A stretch of 64,000 nt of DNA from Streptomyces sp. CGMCC 4.7035. GTDB lineage: Bacteria; Actinomycetota; Actinomycetes; Streptomycetales; Streptomycetaceae. The notes under the pieces are model-generated. The model was not told where the DNA came from, made no database searches, and was given only the letters and a program-made list of their open reading frames with translations. Location: NCBI RefSeq assembly GCF_031583065.1, contig NZ_CP134053.1:372001-436000 (forward strand). Reading direction: 5' to 3'. Within the stretch, counting starts at the first letter, position 1; every line of letters starts with the position of its first letter. Positions 17,187 to 25,800 of this stretch are shown here, one piece after another. The position numbers were made by a program, and so were the translations under genes.

Positions 17187-17984
17187 TTGACCAACCTCTC
17201 CACACCCACCTACCGGGACCACCGCCCTGGCGAAGGGCGGTCGATGATGACCAAGCAGGCTGCCGAGCGGTACGCGCTCGTCGCCGCAGGTGCCGTCATC
17301 GTGGCCCTGACCGCCGGCGGCTTCTGGCTGTCGTACGCGCACCTCGCCGAGGTCGCCGGACAGCACGGGCTTTACAGCTCTCCCGCCCGCCGCTGGGCCT
17401 GGCCCGCGACCCTGGACGCCTTCATCGTCGCCGGTGAACTGCTCATGCTCCGCGCGGGCCTGCGCCGCGTCACCGACGGATGGGCCATCGCCCTTACGGC
17501 CACCGGATCGGTCGGCTCCATCGCGCTCAATGTGGCCGGGGTCAGCGGCACGGGCAGCGCCGGCACCGTTCCCCTGCTCGACTACGTGGTCGCCGCGGTT
17601 CCCCCGACCGCCGCGCTGCTGGCCTTCGGTGTCCTGATGCGACAGATCCACCAGCTCGTTGACCGTCCGGTCGGCCATCCGGACGCCCCTTCCGAACAGC
17701 TCACTGACCCGCTGGCTGCTACGTCCGTCCAGCCGTCGGAACCACCGCCCGAGGTTTCGGAGAGCACGCCGCGCGGTGGCCGTCCGCCAAAGGCCACACT
17801 CGCAGAGCTCGTGGAGATCGGCCGGATTGCCCTCGCTGAGCACGGCACACTCAGCCGGTCTCTTCTCCGGAAGGCTGTCAAGGACAGGGACTTGACGATC
17901 GGCAGTGAGCGGCAGACCGAGGTGATGGAGATCCTCCGGCCCGAAATCGAAGCCACCGCCGAGACCGGTCCGGACAGCGGCTGA
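17187..17984 (+). CDS. DUF2637 membrane protein (transfer/spread-like)
   Basis: 265 residues. TTG 17187 is chosen because an AGGAG lies 7 bases upstream; ATG 17244 has no such site. There are four hydrophobic segments at about 28-48, 68-88, 95-118 and 125-145 (ALVAAGAVIVALTAGGFW; LDAFIVAGELLML; SIALNVAGV; VAAVPPTAALLAFGV). This is the DUF2637 pattern found in Streptomyces plasmid Spd-like and element-borne proteins. The C-terminal 100 residues are soluble, with a basic DNA-binding-like end. It may assist DNA transfer or plasmid spread in mycelium; this is inferred from context only. Confidence 0.75.
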   Translation: MTNLSTPTYRDHRPGEGRSMMTKQAAERYALVAAGAVIVALTAGGFWLSYAHLAEVAGQHGLYSSPARRWAWPATLDAFIVAGELLMLRAGLRRVTDGWAIALTATGSVGSIALNVAGVSGTGSAGTVPLLDYVVAAVPPTAALLAFGVLMRQIHQLVDRPVGHPDAPSEQLTDPLAATSVQPSEPPPEVSESTPRGGRPPKATLAELVEIGRIALAEHGTLSRSLLRKAVKDRDLTIGSERQTEVMEILRPEIEATAETGPDSG

Positions 17985-18135
17985 CCGGAATCCCTGCGGG
18001 GTGACCGGAACCCCTTCCGGTCACCCCGGCCGACGCCCCGCTTGTCCACACCCGTGGATTGCGTGCCGACCACCAGCACTCAGCCAGCCCTTGCCGCCGA
18101 CGCGCCTGCCTCGCCCCCCTTCTGGAGAACCGCCC

Positions 18136-18870
18136 GTGACGCACGCCCCGTACCGCCCCGACCCCACTCCCGACGAGCCGCCGCCTCATGCGAAGTCCCC
18201 TACGCTGATGGGGCGTTTGCGGCAGGCGTTCGGACGGGCTGCCCCGGGCGGAGCCAGTAGTACCCCGAGTCCGACTCAGGGCCGGACTTCGGGGGTCTCC
18301 GCCCCGGGGGTGGCGGAGATGGTCCAGCGCCAGGGGGCGCTGGACCAGAGGGTCGGGGGCGAGGGCGGCTCCGACCGGGACACTCTCCATGCCGTCCAGC
18401 GCGAAGTGCTCCACCCTGTCCGCGCCGCCGAGACCGTCGGCGGCGCGCCCACCGTGCAGATCGTGCAGCCCACGATCCGTCGCTTCACCGGCACCAAGCG
18501 CGTCGCCCGCGTCGGCCCCCTGCGCTTCACCGACGACGAGCACACCCAGCTTCAACAGACAGCCGCGGAACACGGCTACAAAGGCGACTCCGGCTTCGCC
18601 GCCGACATCGTTCTTGCCTTCCTCACCGGCCGGTTCACCGCCAACCTGCCCCTGTCCGAGGACCGCCGCCGCACCCACATCTTCCGCGCCCAGGTCCTGC
18701 GCCAGCTCAACCGGATCGGCGTCAACGTTAACCAGATCGCCCGCGCCCTCAACAGCGATCACACCCCACCCGACATCCGCCAGCGCCTCACCGAACTCCA
18801 CCACCTGCTGGAGCTGATCGCCGAAGCCCTGCGCCAGCCTGCTGACCCGGAGACGGAGGTGCCCGCGTGA
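18136..18870 (+). CDS. mobC: MobC-like relaxosome accessory protein
   Basis: 244 residues. GTG 18136 has GGAG 8 bases upstream. The N-terminal half is disordered (Pro/Ser/Gly). Residues about 130-235 hold the MobC signature: RVARVGPLRFTDDEHTQLQQ (ribbon-helix-helix-like DNA binding) and then HIFRAQVLRQLNRIGVNVNQIARALN. In mobilizable plasmids MobC binds near oriT and helps the relaxase melt DNA. Its stop overlaps the relaxase start (GTGA), so the pair is translationally coupled. Confidence 0.85.
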   Translation: MTHAPYRPDPTPDEPPPHAKSPTLMGRLRQAFGRAAPGGASSTPSPTQGRTSGVSAPGVAEMVQRQGALDQRVGGEGGSDRDTLHAVQREVLHPVRAAETVGGAPTVQIVQPTIRRFTGTKRVARVGPLRFTDDEHTQLQQTAAEHGYKGDSGFAADIVLAFLTGRFTANLPLSEDRRRTHIFRAQVLRQLNRIGVNVNQIARALNSDHTPPDIRQRLTELHHLLELIAEALRQPADPETEVPA

Positions 18871-20582
18871 TCGCCGCCATCAAACCGGCCGGGTCCAACA
18901 CCCGCGGCCTGCTCGCCTACCTCTACGGCCCCGGCCGCCAGGACGAACACCTCGATCCGCACATCGTGGCGGGCTTCGCGATGCTCGGCATGCCCGACCC
19001 CGGCCGCGATGAGAACGCCACCCTCACTGCACTCGCCCGCTACCTCGACGAACCGGTCCGGCTGCGCAACAGCGAGTTCGGCAAGAAGGTCACCGACCAC
19101 GTCTGGCACTGCCCCGTCCGTGCCGCCCCCGAAGACCGCCACCTCTCCGACACCGAATGGGGCGAGATCGCCCAGCGCATCGTCCAGGCGGCTGGCATCG
19201 CCCCCACGGGTGACGACCTCGCCTGCCGCTGGATCACCGTACGCCACGCCGACGACCACATCCACATCCTCGCCACCACCGTCCGCGAAGACGGCCGCCG
19301 CCCCAAACTCCACGACAGCGGCCTCCGCGTCGGCGACGCATGCCGCGAGATCGAAAAGGACTACGGACTGCGCCAGCTGAAGAAGGGCGACCGCACTGGC
19401 GCCCGCAGCCCCACCCAGGCCGAGATGCACAAGGCCGAACGCCTCGGCTGGGAACAGACCAGCCCCGAGTGGCTGCAGGACCGTATCCGCGCCGCCATCC
19501 CCCACGTGACCAACGCCGAGGAATTCCTGTCCTACCTGGAAGCCGACGGCATCGAGGTCAAGGCCCGGCGCGGCCCATCAGGCGACCTTCTGGGGTATGC
19601 GGTCGGCCGACCCGGCGACGTCAACGAGAACGGCGAGCAGATCTTCCACCCCGGAGGCAAGATCGCCCCCGGCCTCTCCCTGCCCAAAATCACCGCCCGC
19701 CTCGAATCCAGCCGGCCCGAAGAACACCCCACCGCCCGCCGCAACCGCGCCAGCACCCCCTGGCATCAAGCCGCCGACGCTCTCGACACCCTCCACGCCG
19801 ACCTCGCCGATGACACCCACGCCCAGGCCCACGTCAGCGCCCTCGGTGAACTGATCGAAGCGACCTCCCAGAAGGCACCCGCCAATCTGCGCGCCGAACT
19901 CCAGGCTGCCTCGAAGGCGTTCGCCCGGGCCCAGCGGTCCCAGGTCCGGGCGGAAGACCGCGCCGCCCACGCCCTGCGCAGCGCGGCACGCGACATCGTC
20001 CGCACCGCCACTGGCCCTGACGGTAGCGCGCTGGCCGCTCTGGTCGCAGCTCTGGTCTGGGCTGCCATCGTCGCTGGGCGCTGGCACGAAGCGAAGAGCC
20101 ATGCCCACCAGGCCGACGCCGCCCGCCAGACCGTCCGGCACCTCCAGATGGCCGCTGACCGCGCCCTCGCCCCGACACTCGCCGAACTCGCAGCCCGGCC
20201 GCCGAGGGAGGAAGCCCGTCGCGTTCTGGTCGGCGACGTACGGGCAGCCGTCCCCGACCACGCCGAACGGATATTCGCCGACCCGGCCTGGTTTGCGCTC
20301 GCCACCGTCCTCGCCGACGCCGAAGCCCGCGGCCACGAACCCCACCAGCTCCTCAAGGAAGCCGCTGCCCAACGCGAGCTGACCACCGCCCGTCAACCTG
20401 CCCGAGTCCTGATCACCCGCATCCAGCACACCGGCCGAAACCCGGCACCAAACCGCCGCGCCGAAGCCGCCCGCCGACGCTCGACCATGGCAAGCACGGT
20501 CCTCACGGAGCAGAGCCGCAACCCCCAGACCGCAGTAGCGGCGACGACACCCACCGAAAAGCAGCACCGACAGCGCCGGTAG
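18867..20582 (+). CDS. Relaxase/mobilization nuclease
   Basis: 571 residues. The N-terminal relaxase domain at about 1-200 carries the histidine triad HADDHIH (His127, His131, His133), which binds the metal, and tyrosines near the N-terminus (LLAYLYGPG) that could be the nicking residue. It would cut one strand at oriT and pilot it to a recipient. The C-terminal 350 residues are helical and Ala/Arg/His-rich, with a hydrophobic stretch near residue 392 (ALAALVAALVWAAIVAG). No helicase or primase motif is apparent. It is the last gene of the mobC operon. Confidence 0.88.
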   Translation: MIAAIKPAGSNTRGLLAYLYGPGRQDEHLDPHIVAGFAMLGMPDPGRDENATLTALARYLDEPVRLRNSEFGKKVTDHVWHCPVRAAPEDRHLSDTEWGEIAQRIVQAAGIAPTGDDLACRWITVRHADDHIHILATTVREDGRRPKLHDSGLRVGDACREIEKDYGLRQLKKGDRTGARSPTQAEMHKAERLGWEQTSPEWLQDRIRAAIPHVTNAEEFLSYLEADGIEVKARRGPSGDLLGYAVGRPGDVNENGEQIFHPGGKIAPGLSLPKITARLESSRPEEHPTARRNRASTPWHQAADALDTLHADLADDTHAQAHVSALGELIEATSQKAPANLRAELQAASKAFARAQRSQVRAEDRAAHALRSAARDIVRTATGPDGSALAALVAALVWAAIVAGRWHEAKSHAHQADAARQTVRHLQMAADRALAPTLAELAARPPREEARRVLVGDVRAAVPDHAERIFADPAWFALATVLADAEARGHEPHQLLKEAAAQRELTTARQPARVLITRIQHTGRNPAPNRRAEAARRRSTMASTVLTEQSRNPQTAVAATTPTEKQHRQRR

Positions 20583-20607
20583 GTATCAAGCATTTCACGT
20601 GCCCTGA

Positions 20608-20934
20608 TCACCGTTGCGCTTGGCCGCCGCCCTCCGACCTGGGGGTCTGGGGTTTGCGGTGCTTGCCGGTGCCGGAGCCGAGCGGCTTCGGCACCGGGCC
20701 TGCGGGCGGCGGCTCACTGGCTTCTGGGTACAGGATGGCCTTGGCCTCGGCCAAGTTGGAGGCGAACCCGTACGGCTCCCACACGTGCCCGTTCCAGCGC
20801 TCGATGGCGCGGGGTGCATCTGGGTTCAGATGGGATGCCCTGGGGCCGTCGCCGGAGACGACAGGCACGGCGCGAAGTCGGCCGATCTTCGCGTCGCGGC
20901 GTTCCGCCCAATCCCTCAGCGGCTCGTCGTCCAT
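20608..20934 (-). CDS. Small conserved protein (DUF6087-like)
   Basis: 108 residues, beginning MDDEPLRDWAERRDAKIGRLR, with a central RWNGHVWEPYGFASNLAEA stretch and a basic Pro-rich tail. It resembles the DUF6087 family of small Streptomyces proteins; the name is from memory. It starts 31 bases after the tgmC stop on the same strand, so it is probably the last gene of the graspetide operon. No catalytic motif is visible. A role in the pathway is possible but unproven. Confidence 0.65.
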   Translation of the reverse strand: MDDEPLRDWAERRDAKIGRLRAVPVVSGDGPRASHLNPDAPRAIERWNGHVWEPYGFASNLAEAKAILYPEASEPPPAGPVPKPLGSGTGKHRKPQTPRSEGGGQAQR

Positions 20935-20965
20935 CCGGGCCTTCCTCGCGTCTGCGGCGGCTGTC

Positions 20966-22153
20966 TCAGGAGGGTAGCGGCCACTGCGGGCCGTTCGGAT
21001 TCCCGAGCCAGACGACCTGTTCGCCGCGGGAGACCGTCACACCGAACGCGGCGGTGCTCGGTGAGCCGTACTCCTCCCAGGTGCCCACCGCCGACTCGAC
21101 CGCTTCCCACAGGCGGCGCGGGCCACCTTGGCGGACCTGCCAGCCGTCGTCCGTAGGAGCCAGGACGGCGAAGGAATCGGTGACGCTGTCCAGCACGAAT
21201 GTGCTGGCTGGCCCGCCGTCGACCGCCATGGAGAAGGAGCGGGCGTCCGGCGCCGCGAGCTGAGCCATGAAGGCCGGACCGGAGCTGCTGAGGACCTCTG
21301 GGCCGTACGTTGCCTTCCGCGTCGTTCCGTCGTCGGGCGCCGGAATCATGCCGAGGCTCTCCGGCGCGTCCTGCTGGCGGGCGATCATGAAGCTCGGATC
21401 GTCCTCGCTGAACCAGCCGCTCGCGCTGTCTCCAGTCACGATGAGTTTGACCAGGCCGAGGGAGCGCATCCAGCCGCGCAGGGTGGTGAGGATGACGCCG
21501 CCTGGCTGCACCTGGTTCAGCCAGGCGGGCGGGATGTTGCGGAAGCCGCATGTGGCGATCAGCCGGTCGTACGGGGCTCCGTCTGGGTGGCCGGCGCGGC
21601 CGTCCCCCACCAACAGCCGAGGGGTGTATCCGGCTGTGGTGAGAGCCTCGCGGGCGCGACGGGCCACGCCGTCGTCCGTCTCGATCGAGGCCACGCGCTC
21701 GCTGCCGAGCCGGTGGCACATGAGTGCTGTGGAGTAGCCAGTGCCGGTGCCGATCTCCAGGATGTTCATGCCGTCCTGCACGTCGAGGTCTTCGAGCATC
21801 CGAACCACGAGGCTCGGCAAGGTCGACGACGAGGTGGGGGCGGCATTGCTGATGGGCTTCGGGTCGGCCCAGTCGATGTCCCGGCTGTCGAACTGGGTCA
21901 TCCATGTCTCGTCGGTGTAGACGAGACGGAGCCACTCCTCCTGGCCGGCGGTTTCCGGTGTGACTGGCTCCCAGGTGGTGACGCCGGGAGTGTTGCTCTC
22001 CCGGTAGAACCGAGGGACGAACAGGTGGCGAGGAGTGGCCTCGACGGCGGCACGCCAGGCCGGCGACCGCAGCCAGCCGTCCTCCTGTAGTTGTCCGGCG
22101 AGGCGGCGCCGTAGATCGACCGCGACCGTCTCGATATCGGTCTCACTGGCCAC
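20966..22153 (-). CDS. tgmC: Protein-isoaspartate-methyltransferase-like RiPP enzyme
   Basis: 395 residues. Residues about 30-230 match protein-L-isoaspartate O-methyltransferase: LFVPRFYRE, the substrate-loop-like NAAPTSSSTLPSLVVRMLE (about 103-121), SAM motif I ILEIGTGTGYS (131-141) and acidic motif II SIETDD. A C-terminal extension of about 150 residues is absent from repair PIMTs. This is the layout of the methyltransferase that accompanies actinobacterial ATP-grasp peptide maturases. Related enzymes in fuscimiditide-type graspetides methylate a core Asp, which then closes to an aspartimide. The GTG start overlaps the end of tgmB by 11 bases. Confidence 0.88.
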   Translation of the reverse strand: MASETDIETVAVDLRRRLAGQLQEDGWLRSPAWRAAVEATPRHLFVPRFYRESNTPGVTTWEPVTPETAGQEEWLRLVYTDETWMTQFDSRDIDWADPKPISNAAPTSSSTLPSLVVRMLEDLDVQDGMNILEIGTGTGYSTALMCHRLGSERVASIETDDGVARRAREALTTAGYTPRLLVGDGRAGHPDGAPYDRLIATCGFRNIPPAWLNQVQPGGVILTTLRGWMRSLGLVKLIVTGDSASGWFSEDDPSFMIARQQDAPESLGMIPAPDDGTTRKATYGPEVLSSSGPAFMAQLAAPDARSFSMAVDGGPASTFVLDSVTDSFAVLAPTDDGWQVRQGGPRRLWEAVESAVGTWEEYGSPSTAAFGVTVSRGEQVVWLGNPNGPQWPLPS

Positions 22154-23114
22154 GGATGCCTCCTTCCAGGAGATCGGCGAGTGCGGCGGTCATAGGCAGA
22201 CCTGTCGGCGGCTCCATCCATGCCCACTGTCCGGAAGGATTGCACTCGATGAAGATCCACTCGCCGGAGTCGGTCAGAGCGAAGTCGAATGCTCCGAAGA
22301 CGAGCCCGAAGTGCTTCAGGTAGGCACGCATAGACCGCTCCACCGTTGGCGGCGCGGCAAGCGGCGTGTAGGTGTGCGTGTTGTAGTCCGTCCGCCAGTC
22401 GAGGAGGCCGGAGTCGATTCGTACGGCGAAGATCTGATCGCCGATGACCGTGACGCGGACGTCGGCGACCTTGTGCACGCACTGCTGGAACAGGTGCATG
22501 GTGCCGGTGACGGAGTCGTCGATCTCGTCGACGGTCACCTCGGTCACCGGCACGGTCCGGGCCTTGCCGTCGACCAGATAGAGCGGCACCGAGATCGACT
22601 TGAAGATGACGGTGCCGTGCTCCTTGATGAAGGCCCGCGCGTCGTGGGGAACGTTGGTGATCAAGGTCGGCGGCACTGTGAAGCCGACCGCCGCTGCTGC
22701 CGCTAGCCCGGCGGGCTTGTATTCGGCGTCGCCAATGCGGTTGGGGTGGTTGACGTAGAGGCAGCCGGGCAGAGAGGTCAGGATGCCGCCGAGGCCGTAG
22801 CGGGCCTGAGCCACGGCGAACCGTTCGTCCTGCCTGTCGAGGTGGGGGAACGCAAACCCGGAGGGGCGCCGGTAGTACACGGACCGCACGGCACCCAGCT
22901 CGGCACGTCGGCTCGGGGTCTGCACGCTTCCCCGCCAGCTGTCGGTGCCGCCGATGGCGGCCGAGCACGACAGCGTGGCGGGGAAGTCACCGGAGTCGAA
23001 CCGCACGACCGGGACACCCCGGTCGTGCAGCTCGGCGATCACGAAGTCCGCGGTCGGGTCGTCGAGGTTGGTGACGACCAGGACCGGATGATCGTTGTTC
23101 GTCACCAGAGTCAC
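22143..23114 (-). CDS. tgmB: ATP-grasp graspetide ligase
   Basis: 323 residues of the SAV_5884-like ATP-grasp peptide maturase family. A pre-ATP-grasp domain (about 1-110, with VYYRRPS at 79-85) is followed by CLYVNHPNRIGDAEYKP (118-134). Lys133 and Lys172 (VIFKS) are probably ATP-binding. The metal-binding end is at about 275-298 (FGAFDFALTDSGEW, FIECNPSGQWAW; Asp277, Glu290, Asn292). Such enzymes phosphorylate Asp/Glu side chains of a precursor core and join them to Ser/Thr or Lys as macrolactones or macrolactams. Its GTG start overlaps the tgmA stop by 4 bases. Confidence 0.92.
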   Translation of the reverse strand: MTLVTNNDHPVLVVTNLDDPTADFVIAELHDRGVPVVRFDSGDFPATLSCSAAIGGTDSWRGSVQTPSRRAELGAVRSVYYRRPSGFAFPHLDRQDERFAVAQARYGLGGILTSLPGCLYVNHPNRIGDAEYKPAGLAAAAAVGFTVPPTLITNVPHDARAFIKEHGTVIFKSISVPLYLVDGKARTVPVTEVTVDEIDDSVTGTMHLFQQCVHKVADVRVTVIGDQIFAVRIDSGLLDWRTDYNTHTYTPLAAPPTVERSMRAYLKHFGLVFGAFDFALTDSGEWIFIECNPSGQWAWMEPPTGLPMTAALADLLEGGIRGQ

Positions 23115-23416
23115 TGGTCGGTGTCGTTCCCCGTGTCGCTGTCGGGGGCGTCACCGCCGGCGCGGTCTCCCTGCCCCGTGGTGCCGGTCGCGGGGTTGGT
23201 GCCGGAGGACGTGCCGTGGCCCGGGGACATGGTGGGTGCCCCCGAGGCGTCGAAGTACCGGGCGGTCTGCGTCTCCGGGTCCAGCTTCACCGCCGCGTAG
23301 TCCGGGCCCTCGACGGGCGGGTACGGGGCGAGACGCCGCAGCCCCCATGGAGCTGCGGTCAGGTGTCCTTGCGGCAGCGGGCTGCCGGTGGGGAAGCGAT
23401 CCATGTAGTTGAACAC
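23111..23416 (-). CDS. tgmA: Graspetide precursor peptide
   Basis: 101 residues. GTG 23416 has AGGAAGG 6 bases upstream. The leader carries the family motif PWGLRRLAPYP (residues 23-33), the presumed recognition site for the ATP-grasp ligase, then TARYFDASGAP (51-61). The core-like C-terminus splits into a Thr/Ser-rich half (Thr69, Ser70, Ser71, Thr73, Thr77, Thr79, Thr80) and an Asp-rich half (Asp84, 89, 92, 94, 98, 100). Acceptor hydroxyls first and carboxylates second is the layout expected for ester-linked graspetides. It has no lysine, cysteine or aromatic residue after residue 54. It is the first gene of tgmABC. Confidence 0.9.
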   Translation of the reverse strand: MFNYMDRFPTGSPLPQGHLTAAPWGLRRLAPYPPVEGPDYAAVKLDPETQTARYFDASGAPTMSPGHGTSSGTNPATGTTGQGDRAGGDAPDSDTGNDTDQ

Positions 23417-23507
23417 GGTTTTCCTTCCTGTCGGAAGTTCATGTCCTTCGATGTGACTTGCTCACCCGCTTAGGCGCGTCCGGGACAGAGCCGCCCGAGC
23501 GGGGGTC

Positions 23508-23879
23508 TCATGGGCGCCGGAGGCGCCAAGGTTGCGTCGGAACTGAGTCGAGGCGCCGCAGTCCGTCGAGGACTCGGTGGAGAAGACTGACGTCCGCTGG
23601 ACGCGCCTCTACGGCCAGCCGGCCGTCGCCGTACCAGTGGCCGAGCTGCCGCTGCCACGTGTTCTCGGCACGCTGTGCCTCCACGCGGATCTCTCCGAGC
23701 GCCAGACCCGATTCGACGTGGAGTCGCAGTAGATCGACCGGAGTTATGCGGAGAGGTTCCGGCACTGCCGCTGCGTCAGGCACGGGGCCGAAGGCGAGCT
23801 CTACGCACGCGTCCGGGCGAGGGTGGTCGATGAGCTCCTCCGAGGACATGAGCCGTAAGACCACGCGCGGAGTCAGCAC
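23508..23879 (-). CDS. Small protein of unknown function
   Basis: 123 residues if started at GTG 23879, which overlaps the end of the ATP-binding-protein gene by 7 bases; the longer open frame upstream lies inside that gene and is not needed. The sequence (VVLRLMSSEELIDHP, then ITPVDLLRLHVESGL, then RQLGHWYGDGRLAVEARPADVSLL) looks like a compact alpha/beta domain with no recognised motif. It ends 91 bases before tgmA on the same strand and may belong to the same transcript. Confidence 0.6.
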   Translation of the reverse strand: MLTPRVVLRLMSSEELIDHPRPDACVELAFGPVPDAAAVPEPLRITPVDLLRLHVESGLALGEIRVEAQRAENTWQRQLGHWYGDGRLAVEARPADVSLLHRVLDGLRRLDSVPTQPWRLRRP

Positions 23880-24289
23880 GAGGCCGGCACCCGCAGCTCG
23901 GCCCAGACGAGCTTTCCCCAGCGATGCAGGTCGTAGCCCCATCGCCAGCTCAGTGACTCCACGAGGAGAAGACCACGACCGTCCTCCGAGTCGTCGTCGG
24001 GGTCGGCCGGCTCGGGAGTGGCACGGCACTTGTCTGCGACGCCGATCCGAACCACCTCAGCCGTCTCGCGTCGAATCACCACTCGGACCACGCGACACCG
24101 CGTGTGATTGACGGCGTTGGTGATCAGCTCCGACACGACCAGAGTCCCAGCCTCTGCCAGCTCGCCTATGCCCCAAGTATTCAGAGCGGCGGAGACAAGC
24201 AGGCGTGCGCGGCGCGCGGATTCCGGTTCGCACGGCACGGTCTCGGTGTAGCCCGGAATGCCTGTCGCTGTTGGTTTGGCGGCTGTCAT
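23873..24289 (-). CDS. Anti-sigma-factor-like ATP-binding protein
   Basis: 138 residues from ATG 24289. It is a GHKL/HATPase domain of the RsbW/SpoIIAB type: N-box VVSELITNAVNHTRC, G1-like RIGVADKC and G2 SEDGRGLLLVESLSWRWGYD. It has the WGKLVWAEL end common to the many small Streptomyces proteins of this family. Such proteins bind and inhibit sigma factors or act as phospho-switch kinases. It is divergent from the XRE/TPR regulator and upstream of the graspetide genes, so a control role in the cluster is plausible. Confidence 0.85.
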   Translation of the reverse strand: MTAAKPTATGIPGYTETVPCEPESARRARLLVSAALNTWGIGELAEAGTLVVSELITNAVNHTRCRVVRVVIRRETAEVVRIGVADKCRATPEPADPDDDSEDGRGLLLVESLSWRWGYDLHRWGKLVWAELRVPASC

Positions 24290-24546
24290 GGTCACGGGGT
24301 CATCCCTCCGAGGCTGGGACGCCCGCCCCCGCGACGGGGTGCGCCGGGGCGGGCTCTCCTCCAGGCCGTCGTGGGGCAGGTAGGGGGAACCTCGCCCGCT
24401 CAACGGCTGATACCGAGTCAACGACCTTTAGCCGACGAGGAACAGGAAAGGTCGCGCCCCACCCGCCTGCGGAGAACCGGAAGACTTTACGCTTCGGTGA
24501 CCTGGGGTCTGGATCGGTCAGTGCACGCGGGGATACGGTCGGTTCC

Positions 24547-25800
24547 ATGGGAGCGAACGCCGTCCTCAAGAGCTTGATGGAGGAACTCGGGTTCACCCAG
24601 GACGAATTGGCTGCTCGGATGAATGCTGCGCTCGCAGAGATCACCGGTCGGCCTGGCGACGTCTCCTCGCGCACAGTGCGCAATCTCCTGAACGGAACGT
24701 CCCGTCGACCCATCGGGCGCACGTGCGCAGCCTTAGAGCGGGTGTTCGACTGCCCTGTCGAGGACTTAGGGTTCAGCGCACCACGCACCATGCAACATCC
24801 GCAGGAGGACCCCGTGCGGCGTCGCACCTTCCTCGGCTCGGCGACCGGTGCCGCAGCCACCGCTGTTCCGTTGGTGGCTCAGCGCCGTACGGTCGGTATG
24901 TCGGACGTGGCCAGGGTTGCCGCCGGCGTGAACGCCCTTGTCGAAGCCGACGACCGCCAGGGCGGCCACGCGGCGTTGGAGAAGGCCGCCGTGCAGGGCC
25001 GCAACAAGGTACTTGAACTACAGCAGCGCAACGCCGGCGAACGCGTCCGCCGGGCGCTGTACGCGCTGGCTGCCGAGTACACCACTATCGCCGCCTGGTC
25101 GTGCATCGACGTCCGTAACCTCGACCAGGCCCAGGGCTACCTGAACGAATCGGCGACGTTCGCCGGCCTCTCGCAGGACGGCCCGACCGAGATGCGTGTG
25201 TGGGTAAACCTCTCGATGCTCGCCTACCAGCGGCAGAACTGGCCGGAGGCACTGGCAGCGGCACAGGCCGCGCAAGCCTCCTCGGCGGCTCGTCACGACC
25301 CGTTCTTCGACTCGCTGGGTCGGGTCCGCGTCGCCCTCGCGTACGCAGCTCTCGGTGACGGACGGGCCGGATTGCGGTCCCTCGGATTGGCCCAGGACAC
25401 CTTCATCAAGGTGGCGGAGTGCGAGCGCCCGCGCTGGACAGCGTTCTATGGCCAGGCCGAACTTGACCACCTGGCCGCGATCGTCCAGTTCAACAGCGGA
25501 CGCCACGCCCACGCAGAAGCCATGGCCCACCGCGCGCTGGCAAGGATTCCGAGTGCCTTCCGGCGTAACCGGGCACTTGCCACCGCTCAGCTCGCCCTTG
25601 CCCAACTCCACCAGGGAGAAGCCGAACGGGGCACGGCCACAGCCACCGCCGTGTTCACGATCATGGACGCCGACCCTCTGCCCGGCCGCATGCGCACCCT
25701 CATCGGTGACTTCCACCGCGGGCTGTTCACCATGGCCCCCTCCACCTCCTACGCACGAGACTGGGCAGACCGCATGCGAACCGAATGGAGTCGAGCGTGA
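24547..25800 (+). CDS. XRE-family regulator with TPR-like C-terminus
   Basis: 417 residues. The N-terminal helix-turn-helix (about 1-70; LMEELGFTQDELAARMNAALAE...VRNLLNGTS) is followed by a twin-Arg-like RRRTFLGSATGAAATA stretch. A helical repeat region at about 120-410, with spaced Ala/Leu helices, resembles tetratricopeptide repeats. Proteins of this build often sense peptides or small molecules. It is the first gene of an operon with GNAT and NUDIX genes and is divergent from the ATP-binding protein and tgmABC; it may regulate both sides of the 257-base intergenic gap. Confidence 0.82.
   Translation: MGANAVLKSLMEELGFTQDELAARMNAALAEITGRPGDVSSRTVRNLLNGTSRRPIGRTCAALERVFDCPVEDLGFSAPRTMQHPQEDPVRRRTFLGSATGAAATAVPLVAQRRTVGMSDVARVAAGVNALVEADDRQGGHAALEKAAVQGRNKVLELQQRNAGERVRRALYALAAEYTTIAAWSCIDVRNLDQAQGYLNESATFAGLSQDGPTEMRVWVNLSMLAYQRQNWPEALAAAQAAQASSAARHDPFFDSLGRVRVALAYAALGDGRAGLRSLGLAQDTFIKVAECERPRWTAFYGQAELDHLAAIVQFNSGRHAHAEAMAHRALARIPSAFRRNRALATAQLALAQLHQGEAERGTATATAVFTIMDADPLPGRMRTLIGDFHRGLFTMAPSTSYARDWADRMRTEWSRA

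Noticed and set aside
20966..22153. tgmC as an ordinary protein-repair PIMT
   Set aside because: It has a long C-terminal extension and overlaps tgmB in a peptide-maturation operon, unlike the housekeeping repair gene.
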